Below are positions 36,591 to 45,395 of a stretch of 64,000 nucleotides of DNA, in pieces (the stretch's first letter is position 1; the number at the start of each line of letters is the position of its first letter). A model generated the notes under the pieces. It was not told where the DNA came from. It did no database searches and worked only from the letters and a program-made list of their open reading frames with translations. The DNA is taken from the NCBI GenBank assembly GCA_964639885.1, contig CAZXEH010000004.1:58822-122821 (forward strand), given 5' to 3'. The translations under genes were made by a program, and so were the position numbers. Source of the stretch: JAGNLA01 sp964639885. Lineage in GTDB: Bacteria > Caldisericota > Caldisericia > JAAYUI01.

Positions 36591-38375
36591 TTATTCACTG
36601 ATTTTGGGAAGTGCAACGGTGAACGTGGTTCCGATGTTTTCCACTGAGCTGACCGTGATTGTTCCCTTGTGACTGTCGATAATCTTCTTCACAATTGAAA
36701 GCCCGAGACCAGTTCCATCAACTTCCTGCTCCTTTGCGTTGGTGGCCCTGAAAAACTCGGAAAAAAGCCTTGGAATCTGATCTTTTGGGATGCCAATTCC
36801 TGAGTCGCTGATGACTACAGCGATGTCTTCAGGATGGTCAAGTATTGAAACGTCCACCCTTCCGCCAAGCGGTGTGTATTTGATTGCGTTGTCGACAAGG
36901 TTTTCAAACGCACGATGCAGAGAGTCCTTGTTGCAGCAGATGTCGATTGGATTCTTCAGCACGTTGAGCCTGAGCTTGATATGCTTAGAATCTGCTTTGG
37001 GGCTGAGTTCGTTTATCACATTGACGATGATGTCCCTGATGTTGTTCTCTCCGAACTCGAGCACCGTGTTTGCTGTTCCTTCAAGCTCCAGGAGCTCCCT
37101 GACAAGCGTGAGAAGTTGCTCAATCCTTGCGTTTGCCCGTTCAAAAAATTTCTTCTGCTGCGGATTGATGTCGCCGGTGTAGCCGTCGAGAACCAGCTGA
37201 AGGATGGATTGCACTGCGGCCATTGGTGCACGAAGCTCGTGTGTGGCGAACCTGATGAAGGATGTCCTGGATTTGTCTAGTTCCTGCATCTTTTTGTAGT
37301 TGAGAGCGTTTGTGATCGAAAGTGAGGATTCGCTCGCAACAAGCTTGAGAAACTCAATCTCGTTTTTGGAGAAGTCGTAGAATTTGTTTGTGTAGCACCG
37401 CAAAACCCCAAGCGGTTTGCCGTAGTGAATCATTGGAACGGCAAGGAGCGAAACCAGTCCCTCACGGAGAGCCTCGTCCCTGTAAAGAAAGCGTGGGTCG
37501 TCATTTACGTCAGGAACATAGGAAGGCTCAAGTGTTGTTATCGCCTCATAATCGATGAGGTCTTTGGAAAGCTCGACAGAGCCCATGTCTGGTTCGGATT
37601 TCAAGCCGGCCACATTCATGATGGTTATGGTTTTGCCATCATCGGAGAGCATCCTTATGACAGCGACGGTGATCGGTTTTATCCGGGTAACAGTGTTTGT
37701 GATGGCCGAAAGAACACCTGAGGTTTCAAGTGTGCTGTTCATTTCAAGCGTGAGGTCGTAGACAGACTGAAGCCTTCTATTTTCGATTGAGAGGTCGTCG
37801 CGCAAATCAGACACTGTCTTGATGCGCTTTTTCATCTCATCGGATGCATTCTTGCCGATGATGCCCATGATTATGTTCACGGCAATGATGAAGACTACCT
37901 GGCCGATAGTCAGCAGAATTATATGTTTCACATCAGCATGACTGTTGATGTAGATGACTCCGAGGATGGTCACAAGAACGCTTGATAGCAGAGGCAAAAT
38001 TATCTTTGAACTTTGGGTTGTTTCAAAGCCTGCAAGTGACGAATAGATGGGGAAAAGGTAGACGGCTGGACTTGAGACCGCGCCTGTAAAATAGCAGACA
38101 AAAAACAGGGCGAGCCAGTCAAACATTATCTGGTGGAGAAAAATTCTTGATATGTTGGAAGTCCGTTTTGAGAGGAAATAAAAAACGAGATTGTAGCTGG
38201 CAACAACTATTGAAATTATGACAAGAGGAATCCAAGCAAAATCGAGCTGGAGATAACGGATGAGAAGGCTGACGGCAAGCAGGGAGATAGAGGCGAACCA
38301 GCGTATGAGGATAAGCGTCCTGTTGCGCTTGTCCGCCTCGTTTGTTACTGTCCGGGCAGCCTGGGCGGTCTTCAA
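36591..38375 (-). CDS. Membrane sensor histidine kinase with GAF domain
   Basis: A 594-residue kinase. The N-terminal 175 residues hold about five or six hydrophobic helices. A coiled linker is followed by a GAF domain (about 205-355) with SLLAVPMIHYGKPLGVLRCY. HisKA has FATHELRAP with the phosphorylated His near 379. The HATPase domain shows N box ENLVDNAIKYTP, G1 DSGIGIPKDQI and G2 GTGLGLSIVKK. The TTG start at 38375, nine bases after the response-regulator stop, has no Shine-Dalgarno and is uncertain; translation may be coupled. It lies last in the hydrogenase operon, so it may sense redox state or H2 metabolism. Confidence 0.85.
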   Translation of the reverse strand: MKTAQAARTVTNEADKRNRTLILIRWFASISLLAVSLLIRYLQLDFAWIPLVIISIVVASYNLVFYFLSKRTSNISRIFLHQIMFDWLALFFVCYFTGAVSSPAVYLFPIYSSLAGFETTQSSKIILPLLSSVLVTILGVIYINSHADVKHIILLTIGQVVFIIAVNIIMGIIGKNASDEMKKRIKTVSDLRDDLSIENRRLQSVYDLTLEMNSTLETSGVLSAITNTVTRIKPITVAVIRMLSDDGKTITIMNVAGLKSEPDMGSVELSKDLIDYEAITTLEPSYVPDVNDDPRFLYRDEALREGLVSLLAVPMIHYGKPLGVLRCYTNKFYDFSKNEIEFLKLVASESSLSITNALNYKKMQELDKSRTSFIRFATHELRAPMAAVQSILQLVLDGYTGDINPQQKKFFERANARIEQLLTLVRELLELEGTANTVLEFGENNIRDIIVNVINELSPKADSKHIKLRLNVLKNPIDICCNKDSLHRAFENLVDNAIKYTPLGGRVDVSILDHPEDIAVVISDSGIGIPKDQIPRLFSEFFRATNAKEQEVDGTGLGLSIVKKIIDSHKGTITVSSVENIGTTFTVALPKISE

Positions 38376-38384
38376 CGAACCGCG

Positions 38385-38783
38385 TCAGCTGAGGAACTTG
38401 CCGACTTTTTCAACAAGCTCAACCGGCTTGACAGGCTTTGTGATGAAGTCGTCAACGGGAAGGAAGTCTGAATCCTTTTTGGGGTCAAACTTCATGTGCT
38501 TCTCGTTTCCGACATTTGTGATCATGAGAATCGGGATTTTTGCATATTCCCTGTAAGCGGAACCTGGATCCTCTGACCTGATCTGCAATGCAGTCTGGAA
38601 GCCCTCGGTGTCGGTTTCCATCATGACATCGAGGATGAGGAGGTCCGGCTTGTTTTCAAGCATGGATTTGAGACCAATTTTGGAGTTTGGAGCGGTGAAA
38701 ACCTTGTAGCCTGATGTTTCAAGCACGATCTTCATTGCATCCACAACGTCGGTGTCGTCGTCAATGATGAGTATCCTTTTCAA
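38385..38783 (-). CDS. Single-domain response regulator
   Basis: A 132-residue receiver domain with no output domain. The acidic pocket is D8-D10, the phosphorylated Asp is D52 (LLILDVMM), the switch Thr lies in ILMITNVG and the Lys in FITKPVKP. An insertion of about 12 residues (KHMKFDPKKDSDFLPVD) precedes the KP motif. It starts with TTG seven bases after AGGAGG and overlaps the hydrogenase protease gene by four bases. The partner is probably the adjacent kinase. With no DNA-binding domain, it must act by protein contact or phosphorelay. Confidence 0.88.
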   Translation of the reverse strand: MKRILIIDDDTDVVDAMKIVLETSGYKVFTAPNSKIGLKSMLENKPDLLILDVMMETDTEGFQTALQIRSEDPGSAYREYAKIPILMITNVGNEKHMKFDPKKDSDFLPVDDFITKPVKPVELVEKVGKFLS

Positions 38784-39241
38784 TTGACTGCCTCCTTTGA
38801 GAAATCAAGGATTGCCTGATAGCAGAAATCAATCAGCACAGGCATTTTTGATTCAACAGCTTGCGAAAGTTCAACGCCTGGTTCAACGGTCTTTGGCTCG
38901 ATGCCGATGATCAGTATCGGGGGTAGACTTGAGATGATGGTACCAAGTTTAAGGACTTCTGGCAATGCCATGTCGTGCAGTGAGGCATAGAAGTTGCTTG
39001 AAGGCTTGAGGTCTTCGGAGGAAAAGGTTCTTGCGTTTCCTGGTTCAAGCCCCATCATGGCAGCATCGATTATGACAACCCTGTCTGAATCGAGGATGTC
39101 GGAGAGCAGATCGACGCCTGCAGTCTCCCCCTCCATGAGATCGACTCCGGGAGGGAGAGGCATGTTTGACAGTTCCTTGACAAGATGGATGCCCACACCT
39201 TCATCGGTGAGGAGCGTGTTGCCAAGACCGATTACCAGCAT
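38780..39241 (-). CDS. [NiFe]-hydrogenase maturation endopeptidase
   Basis: A 153-residue protease of the HyaD/HycI/HydD family, which removes the C-terminal tail of the large subunit after nickel insertion. Hallmarks are the GLGNTLLTDEGVGIHLVKEL opening with nickel-binding Glu, the Asp in VVIIDAAMMG, and the His in SLHDM. It lies two bases after the large-subunit gene, the normal position for such proteases. AAAGG precedes the ATG. Confidence 0.92.
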   Translation of the reverse strand: MLVIGLGNTLLTDEGVGIHLVKELSNMPLPPGVDLMEGETAGVDLLSDILDSDRVVIIDAAMMGLEPGNARTFSSEDLKPSSNFYASLHDMALPEVLKLGTIISSLPPILIIGIEPKTVEPGVELSQAVESKMPVLIDFCYQAILDFSKEAVN

Positions 39242-39243
39242 TG

Positions 39244-40542
39244 TTACCTTTCAATCCTCACATCGAGAAGATGGGCAGAGCACGAGATGCATGGATCGTA
39301 AGCCCTGACGAGCATCTGGAGGAGGAGCGAGATTTCAGATTCAGGCTTTCCGAGCATGAGCGGTGCGAAAGCCTTGAAGTCTTCGTTGATGTTCCTGACG
39401 TTCTGTGTTGTGGGGATGACGCAGTCGGCTTTTGTGACGAAGCCGTTGTTGTCGTAGGTGTAGCTGTGGAAGAGGATTCCTCTTGGAACCTCGACAGCGC
39501 CTGCACCTGTTCCGGCCTTCACCTTGTACTCAACCGGCTCATCCTTGAGTCCGTTGTTCAGCAGTTTTGAGATAAGGTCGATTGCGTCGTAGGTGATGTG
39601 TACGGTTTCAACAATCTGGGCCACCGTGATCATGTAGGGGTTGTGGCACATTGGCTTGATTCCAAGCTTTTCGGCTGCTTTCTTTGCTTCCGGCCTGAGA
39701 AGGTCGTAGTTGTTGTTGAATCTTGCGAGCGCTCCAACCTGGTAGGCTTTGCCGTTGTGGGCGCAGAGTTTTGCCGTGTTGTCCGGATCGACCACTTCGT
39801 TTGTGATTTCAGTGTACTTGGACGGTGGAAGGCTGTCGCCGCTTGAGGTGATGATGTTTCCGTCGTAGAACGGGTATTCCTTTGAGCCGTTGATCGGGCC
39901 AAGTGAGACGTACTCTGTTTCACGCTTGTAGTCCGGAATCTTGAGAGTTGTGAACAGGTCGATTGTGGCTTCGAGATCCTTGATCGTGTCAACGAGCATG
40001 GCCTGTGTGTTTTTTAGTCTGACCGGGTCTGGGAGAGCGGAGAAGCCATTGATCTTCAGCGAGATCGGGTGGACGTGCCTGCCAACGAATGTTTCGCACA
40101 GCTCGTTGCCCATCTTCTTGAGCTTGAGGGCGCGCTTCACAACGTCGGGATGTGTGGCTGCAAGCGGGAGAACTGAACCTACACCGAGGAAGTCCGGCGC
40201 TGCAAGGAAGTAGTAGTGAAGGTAGTGCGACGAAAGGTTTTCGCCGTGGAGGGCGAGTTTTCTCATTGTCACTGTCTGTTCGGACGGCTCAAGAGACATT
40301 GCAGCTTCTGAGGCGCGCAGTGAAGAAAGAGCGTGACCGACGGCGCAGATGCCGCAAATCCTTGTGACGATTTCACGAACTTCATAGTGTCCGCGACCGA
40401 CAAGCATGGCTTCAAAAAACCTTGGAGCTTCGACAACGTTGAATGAGACTTTCTCAACCTTGTTGTCCTTCACTTTAAGGAGAACATCGCCGTGACCCTC
40501 TACGCGGGTGAGGTGGTGAACGTGGATGTCATAGTCTGTCAT
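39244..40542 (-). CDS. hydA: [NiFe]-hydrogenase large (catalytic) subunit, group 3b-like
   Basis: A 432-residue catalytic subunit carrying the NiFe centre, where H2 is oxidised or formed. The N-terminal L1 motif is RICGICAVGH and the C-terminal L2 motif is DPCISCSAH, giving the four cysteine ligands. A short tail (LLDVRIER) after the final His is the expected product of protease cleavage. Length and motif spacing fit cytoplasmic NAD(P)-linked bidirectional enzymes such as archaeal sulfhydrogenase. GGAGGAG precedes the ATG, which overlaps the small-subunit stop (TAATG). It is the fourth gene of the hydBGDA order. Confidence 0.95.
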   Translation of the reverse strand: MTDYDIHVHHLTRVEGHGDVLLKVKDNKVEKVSFNVVEAPRFFEAMLVGRGHYEVREIVTRICGICAVGHALSSLRASEAAMSLEPSEQTVTMRKLALHGENLSSHYLHYYFLAAPDFLGVGSVLPLAATHPDVVKRALKLKKMGNELCETFVGRHVHPISLKINGFSALPDPVRLKNTQAMLVDTIKDLEATIDLFTTLKIPDYKRETEYVSLGPINGSKEYPFYDGNIITSSGDSLPPSKYTEITNEVVDPDNTAKLCAHNGKAYQVGALARFNNNYDLLRPEAKKAAEKLGIKPMCHNPYMITVAQIVETVHITYDAIDLISKLLNNGLKDEPVEYKVKAGTGAGAVEVPRGILFHSYTYDNNGFVTKADCVIPTTQNVRNINEDFKAFAPLMLGKPESEISLLLQMLVRAYDPCISCSAHLLDVRIER

Positions 40543-41279
40543 TATTTCTCCTCCTTCTTGTAGGAGTTGAAAATTGTCATGTAGTTGAAGACATCGGCAT
40601 CGCTGCAGTTCTTTGTCAGAAGCATCATCTTTTCAGAGTCGATGTTTGCCTCGTGGACAAATCCCCTGCAACCGGTGCAGCTTGAACCCCATGTCGTGCA
40701 GATGGCATTGCATCCGCCCTGTGTGATCGGGCCAAGGCACGGTTTGCCCAGAGTGAGCATGCACTCGTTTTCCTTGAGCCTGCATTCGATGCAGACCGGA
40801 TAATCGTGTGACGGGCAGGCTTTTCCGGCGAGAATGGCCTTGACTGACTTTACGAAGTCGTTTCTGTCAATGGGGCATCCCGGGATGTAGCCGTCAACTT
40901 TTACGACGGCATTGATTGGACGTGTGGCAAACGTTTCGTACCACTCGTACTTGTCGCCGTAAACGTCTTTCCTGACCTGTTCAAGCGGTCTGTTGTTCTT
41001 GATTGCGTTGACACCGCCTGTGCAGGCGCAAGCGCCGAGGGCGATGAGGACTTTTGAACGATTCCTGATGTCCTGGAGTCTGGCAATGTCCTTCTCACGG
41101 GTGATTGAACCTTCGATGAAGGCAATGTCGTAGTCTGGAGCTGTGTCGGTGATGGCTTCGCGGAACTCCACGATGTCAACCATTGTGACAAGATCAAGGA
41201 ATTCCTGGACGAAGTTGATCGACTCCAGTTGGCAGCCTTCGCAGCTTGCGAAGTCAAAGAATGCGATTCTGGGTTTCAT
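40542..41279 (-). CDS. hydD: [NiFe]-hydrogenase small subunit
   Basis: A 245-residue electron-transfer subunit binding three Fe-S clusters. Proximal-cluster ligands are in CEGCQLE and ACACTGG, with IPGCPID. Further cysteines (CIECRLKENEC, CLGP, CNAIC, CTGCRG) bind the medial and distal clusters. There is no Tat signal, so the enzyme is cytoplasmic. GAGGAGG precedes the ATG, which overlaps the hydG stop by four bases. Confidence 0.95.
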   Translation of the reverse strand: MKPRIAFFDFASCEGCQLESINFVQEFLDLVTMVDIVEFREAITDTAPDYDIAFIEGSITREKDIARLQDIRNRSKVLIALGACACTGGVNAIKNNRPLEQVRKDVYGDKYEWYETFATRPINAVVKVDGYIPGCPIDRNDFVKSVKAILAGKACPSHDYPVCIECRLKENECMLTLGKPCLGPITQGGCNAICTTWGSSCTGCRGFVHEANIDSEKMMLLTKNCSDADVFNYMTIFNSYKKEEK

Positions 41280-42097
41280 AGAGCCTCCTCAAGGTGCTTG
41301 ACCTGGTTGAACGAGAAGACCGGGCCCTGCTGGCAGCAGTACATGCCGTTGATCTGGCAGTGGCCGCACTTTCCGAGTCCGCACTTCATCCTGCGCTCGA
41401 GTGAGACGAGGATGTGTGAATCTGAAAGGCCTTTTGTCTTGCATTCGAGGATAACGTACTTGTACATGACCGGTGGGCCACACACGAGTGCGTAGGTGGT
41501 TTCGGGATTGATTGTTGCGTGCTTGAAAAGGGTTGTGATAACGCCGATGTTTCCTGACCAGCCTTCACCCGGTTTGTCAACTGTTTCAATGAGGGTGACG
41601 TTCTTGTCAGTGGCCATCTTTGCAAGCTCATCCTTGAATAGCCTGTCTGCTGGTGTTCTTGCGCCGTGAAGAATTGTGAAGTTGCCGTAGTTTTCACGGT
41701 TGGCAAGCACGTACCTGACTACCGAGCGCAATGGAGCAAGTCCGATGCCACCGGCAACGATGAGGATGTCCTGTCCCTTGAGGTCGTCCACCGGGAAACC
41801 GTAACCGTATGGTCCCCTGATACCGAGTTTGTCACCAGCTTTGAGTTTGTGGACTGCGTTTGTAACGTCTCCGACCCTTCTGATCGTCAGCTGGAAGTCG
41901 GGAGCATCTGTCGGTGAAGAGCAAACCGAGATCGGAGCTTCACCAACGCCGAAGACCGTCATCTCGACAAACTGGCCTGGCTTGTGCCCAAGCGGTTTGT
42001 TTCCAGGGAGCGAGATGGTGAACATCTTCTCTGTCGGGGTGAGGTCAACGACTGATTTTATTGTGGCGATGTCGAAATTGTACTGGTTCATTTGCAC
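41276..42097 (-). CDS. hydG: Hydrogenase gamma subunit, FAD/NAD(P)-binding (HydG)
   Basis: A 273-residue flavoprotein of the ferredoxin-NADP reductase family that exchanges electrons with NAD(P)H. The FAD-binding motif is RGPYGYGFP and the nucleotide-binding region is ILIVAGGIGLAPLRSVVRY. A C-terminal cysteine cluster GLGKCGHCQINGMYCCQQGP binds a 2Fe-2S centre. This is the standard gamma subunit of sulfhydrogenase-type enzymes. GGAGG precedes two possible starts, GTG 42097 and ATG 42091; both overlap hydB. Confidence 0.93.
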   Translation of the reverse strand: MQMNQYNFDIATIKSVVDLTPTEKMFTISLPGNKPLGHKPGQFVEMTVFGVGEAPISVCSSPTDAPDFQLTIRRVGDVTNAVHKLKAGDKLGIRGPYGYGFPVDDLKGQDILIVAGGIGLAPLRSVVRYVLANRENYGNFTILHGARTPADRLFKDELAKMATDKNVTLIETVDKPGEGWSGNIGVITTLFKHATINPETTYALVCGPPVMYKYVILECKTKGLSDSHILVSLERRMKCGLGKCGHCQINGMYCCQQGPVFSFNQVKHLEEAL

Positions 42098-43122
42098 GCC
42101 GCCTCCTTGTTCAGGATTCTGTTGCTGATTTCAACAAGGTTGATGTCGACCGGGCAGTATTCCCAGCATCTTCCGCAGCCTGTGCAGAAGGTTTTTGAGT
42201 GGGAGTCGACATGGTATTTGAATTTTCTGTTGTATCTGTGTCTGATCCTGCCTGAGGCTTCCTCGCGGAAGTTTTCGCCGGATCCAACCGATGCAAACCC
42301 TGAAAGCTGGCAACCGTCCCAGCGCCTTGACCTTTCAACCTGTGTGAGCTTGATGTCAGGATCGTCCTGAACGTCGAAACAATAGCAGGTTGGACATACG
42401 AGGACGCACTGTCCACATGAAAGGCACTTGTGACCCATGTCTTCCCAGACAGGAGCTTCCCACTGGCCTTCAAGGGAGAGCGGGATCATTGTTGCCGGTG
42501 CGTTGATCTTTGCGGTGAACATGTTCTTCTTGTCGGCAAGGAGCTTTTCCTGCTTTGCAATGTGGTCTTTTGTTGCCAGTGCAGTTGCTGCTGCCTTTTC
42601 AAGGAGCTGTTTGCCCTTTTCTGTGCCAACGTCGATGAGGACTTCGTCACCGAGGTCTGTGAGGAAGAGATCGAACCCTTCGGTTGCCTTCATGTCCATG
42701 ACTGAGCTGCAGTAGCAGTACTTGTCAGGAACGCAGTCGATGCCGATGATGATTGTGTGTTCTCTCTTCTTTGCGTAGTTCTCGTCTTTGTTTCCACCGG
42801 TCATCACCATGTCAAGAAGGCTGATAGCCCTGATATCGCATGGGTGGACACCGATTATGACCTGGTCTGCGTATTCATTGACAGGCGTAACGTTAGGATC
42901 GCCACCAAGTGTGTACTTTACAAGCAGCTCGTGCTGCGGCATAAGGTATTTCTTTGGTGGAAGAATTGATCGAGTGTACCCGAACTTGGCCTGGCTTGCG
43001 TCTTCGTATTTTTTGAAAACGTCGTGTTTACCCTTTGCTGCCGGGCCATAGACCGGATAAAGCTCAATAAGCTTTGAAATGAAGGATTTAACATCCTTCT
43101 TTCCCATTACCCGTTGTTCCAT
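42088..43122 (-). CDS. hydB: Hydrogenase beta subunit, 4Fe-4S ferredoxin-like (HydB)
   Basis: A 344-residue iron-sulfur subunit that carries electrons between the hydrogenase core and the flavin subunit. Two 4Fe-4S motifs are visible: CLSCGQCVLVCPTCYC at about 230-245 and CTGCGRCWEYCPVD near the C-terminus. GVHPCDI and YCYCSSVMD supply further cysteines. I chose ATG 43122 because GGAAGG lies seven bases upstream; the frame is also open to 43137. It is first in the operon, downstream of a strong promoter and a palindromic site. Confidence 0.93.
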   Translation of the reverse strand: MEQRVMGKKDVKSFISKLIELYPVYGPAAKGKHDVFKKYEDASQAKFGYTRSILPPKKYLMPQHELLVKYTLGGDPNVTPVNEYADQVIIGVHPCDIRAISLLDMVMTGGNKDENYAKKREHTIIIGIDCVPDKYCYCSSVMDMKATEGFDLFLTDLGDEVLIDVGTEKGKQLLEKAAATALATKDHIAKQEKLLADKKNMFTAKINAPATMIPLSLEGQWEAPVWEDMGHKCLSCGQCVLVCPTCYCFDVQDDPDIKLTQVERSRRWDGCQLSGFASVGSGENFREEASGRIRHRYNRKFKYHVDSHSKTFCTGCGRCWEYCPVDINLVEISNRILNKEAACK

Positions 43123-43157
43123 GACACATCCTTCCAACTAATATATTAAGCGGGCAC

Positions 43158-43185
43158 ATTATAATGGATGAAATATTAAGGTCAA
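43158..43185 (-). promoter_or_regulatory. Promoter of the hydrogenase operon
   Basis: The minus strand has -35 TTGACC (43185-43180) and a perfect -10 TATAAT (43163-43158) with a 16-bp spacer, about 36 nt upstream of the hydB start. Confidence 0.7.
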
Positions 43186-43200
43186 CCCTCCAACCAATAA

Positions 43201-43218
43201 TATAGTATAAATACTATA
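43201..43218. promoter_or_regulatory. 18-bp perfect palindrome upstream of the hydrogenase promoter: candidate operator
   Basis: TATAGTATAAATACTATA reads the same on both strands and ends about 16 bp upstream of the -35 box. It lies where an activator or repressor dimer would bind. It does not match the usual Rex or Fnr consensus. Confidence 0.5.
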
Positions 43219-43267
43219 ACATTTAACTTTATATGGAAAAACCTATATTAATTGTAATCTGGCACTG

Positions 43268-45127
43268 CTATGCCTGATTTGTTTCACGTGAAACGTATCT
43301 GGCGATCACCTCAACGTCAGAAGGAGTGACCCCGTCGACCCTCATGGCTTCACCCAGGGTAGATGGCTGAACGGCACACAGACGTTCACGTGCCAGTTTT
43401 GAGAGCAAGGGCATGGTCGAAAAATCGGTTGAGCTGTCGATGGCAATCTGTTCCCATTTTTGGATAGATTTTATCCTTGAGTTCTCACGGGCAAGGTATG
43501 CCTCATAAGCGATGTCAATCATGGCAGTCCTGACTGCTCGCATTGATAGCCTTTTCAACTCAGGTTCGATAGCCAGCAATTTTGGATAATCGAACCCCGG
43601 TCTTCTTATCAATCCCTCAAGGGTGACCGGGCAATCAAGCTCCTCGAGTCCCAGCTGTGTGATGAAGGCGTTGGTTTGCTTGTCAGGGTAGTATTTGAGC
43701 CTCTTTGTAAGTTCAAAGAATTCAGCCTTGTCTTTTGAAATGGAATCCACTTCTGAAATCTGGCTGGCAGTGAGGAGGCGATGATCTTTTGCTTTTTCGA
43801 ACAGCCTGAATCGGGCATTGTCTCCCCTGAGCGAAAGCCTGCACTCGATATGAGAAGGTGTGATCCTGTAGGGCTCTGTGATCCCCTTGTGGGTGAGATC
43901 GTCGAGCATGACGCCAATGTAGCCGTCTTCCCTTGTTAGTTTCAAAGGCTCAAGATTTTTGGCATAAAGGGCGGCGTTTGCGCCGGCAACGAGCCCGAGC
44001 GCTGCAGCCTCATCGTAGCCGGTTGTGCCTACGATCTGTCCGCCGGCAAAGAGGTTTTCAAACTTCTTTGTGGCAAGGGTTGTGTGGATGTCCACCGGAT
44101 CAATGAAGTCATAGTCGATGACATAGCCGGGACGGATCATGATGACATTTTTAAGCCCAGGCAAAGTCCTGAGAGCCTCAATCTGGTTGTCTGGTGGAAC
44201 GCTCATGTATAGTCCCTGAAGATACATTTCTCCCGTGTACCTGCTCTCAGGCTCAAGGAAGAACATGTGCTCTGTCCTGTCCGGGAACCATCTGGCCTTC
44301 TCCTCAAGAGACGGGCAGGTTCTGGGGCCGACTTTGACCATTCGCCCCTGTACTGATGGAGCAAGATGCATGTATTTTTTGATCACATCTATGGTTTGGC
44401 TGTTGGTGTGTCCAAGCCAGCTTGGCAGCTGGTCATTGTGGATTTCGGGTTCTGACACGAGGTTCACCGGTTCAGCGTCACCGTCCTGCCTTCGAAGCTC
44501 TGAATAGTCCACTGATCTTTCGTCAACCCTCGGAGTTGTGCCGGTATTGAACCTTCTGATTGAAAGACCGATGTCTGCCAGCTGAGGGCTGAGGGTTGGC
44601 ACTGACATCTGTCCCCACCTGCCAGCATCGTAGGAGTTGATGGATAGGTGAACCCTGCCGGCCATGTAGGTGCCGGTTGTCAGCACTACGGCTTTAGCTT
44701 CGAAAGTCCTTCCGTCTGCCAGTTTGATGCCTGATATTTTATCGCCAGAAACGGTCAAATCTGCGACCATTCCCTGTAAAAGTGTGATATTATCAACTGT
44801 TTTAAGGTGTTTCCATGCCAAAAGGCTGTATTCATGACGATCGCACTGGATTCTGACTGCTTGAACGGCTGGGCCTTTTGATTTATTCAGTGTTTTGATG
44901 GATGTCGCAGACTTTTCTGCAATCCTGGCCGACATTCCACCAAGAGCGTCAAGCTCCGAAAGAACCTGACTCTTGCCAGAGCCACCCATTGCAGGGTTGC
45001 ACGGCATGTATGCGATCTGGTCTGCGTTGAGGGTGACAAGCAGAGTGGATGCTCCGACCCTCGCGCTGGCAAGTGCTGCTTCAAATCCGGCGTGTCCTGC
45101 GCCGACGACAATTACGTCAAAATCCAT
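43268..45127 (-). CDS. mnmG: tRNA uridine-5-carboxymethylaminomethyl modification enzyme MnmG (GidA)
   Basis: A 619-residue FAD enzyme that, with MnmE, modifies U34 of certain tRNAs. The dinucleotide motif is VVGAGHAGFEAALASARVG, and the family signature GPRTCPSLEEK is present, with GTTGYDEAAALG and CNPAMGGSGKSQ. Length is normal. AGAGG precedes the ATG. Its last codons (encoding VSRET) contain a perfect parS site. The gene is usually beside rsmG-parA-parB; here it is 22 kb away and rsmG is absent. Confidence 0.96.
   Translation of the reverse strand: MDFDVIVVGAGHAGFEAALASARVGASTLLVTLNADQIAYMPCNPAMGGSGKSQVLSELDALGGMSARIAEKSATSIKTLNKSKGPAVQAVRIQCDRHEYSLLAWKHLKTVDNITLLQGMVADLTVSGDKISGIKLADGRTFEAKAVVLTTGTYMAGRVHLSINSYDAGRWGQMSVPTLSPQLADIGLSIRRFNTGTTPRVDERSVDYSELRRQDGDAEPVNLVSEPEIHNDQLPSWLGHTNSQTIDVIKKYMHLAPSVQGRMVKVGPRTCPSLEEKARWFPDRTEHMFFLEPESRYTGEMYLQGLYMSVPPDNQIEALRTLPGLKNVIMIRPGYVIDYDFIDPVDIHTTLATKKFENLFAGGQIVGTTGYDEAAALGLVAGANAALYAKNLEPLKLTREDGYIGVMLDDLTHKGITEPYRITPSHIECRLSLRGDNARFRLFEKAKDHRLLTASQISEVDSISKDKAEFFELTKRLKYYPDKQTNAFITQLGLEELDCPVTLEGLIRRPGFDYPKLLAIEPELKRLSMRAVRTAMIDIAYEAYLARENSRIKSIQKWEQIAIDSSTDFSTMPLLSKLARERLCAVQPSTLGEAMRVDGVTPSDVEVIARYVSRETNQA
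43280..43295. promoter_or_regulatory. parS: parS centromere site
   Basis: TGTTTCACGTGAAACG matches the near-universal ParB target with its 14-bp GTTTCACGTGAAAC core intact. It is embedded in the 3' end of mnmG. I found no other perfect parS in the window. Confidence 0.9.
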
Positions 45128-45224
45128 GTTTTCCTCTTAAAATGCACAAAAGCTGTTTTGTAAGCGTGCTAATAATATATAGTTGAATTTGCAAAAAAGA
45201 CACTTAAAATCCCTTTGTTACCCT

Positions 45225-45311
45225 GGAGGGGTGGCAGAGAGGTCTATGGCGCTGCACTTGAAATGCAGAGGGTTAACACCCGCGGGGGTTCGAATCCCCC
45301 CCCCTCCGCCA
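45225..45311 (+). tRNA. tRNA-Ser (UGA anticodon)
   Basis: An 87-nt gene with acceptor stem GGAGGGG/CCCCTCC, anticodon loop ACTTGAAAT within CTGCACTTGAAATGCAG (TGA, reads UCA), a long variable arm typical of serine tRNAs, T-arm GGGGGTTCGAATCCCCC, and an encoded CCA. Confidence 0.96.
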
Positions 45312-45395
45312 GATACACTTTAATCCCATAAAAATAATTCTAATCTGATCCAGCATTGTGAAACATTATTTTGCTTTGGAGTTGTCATAGAAACA

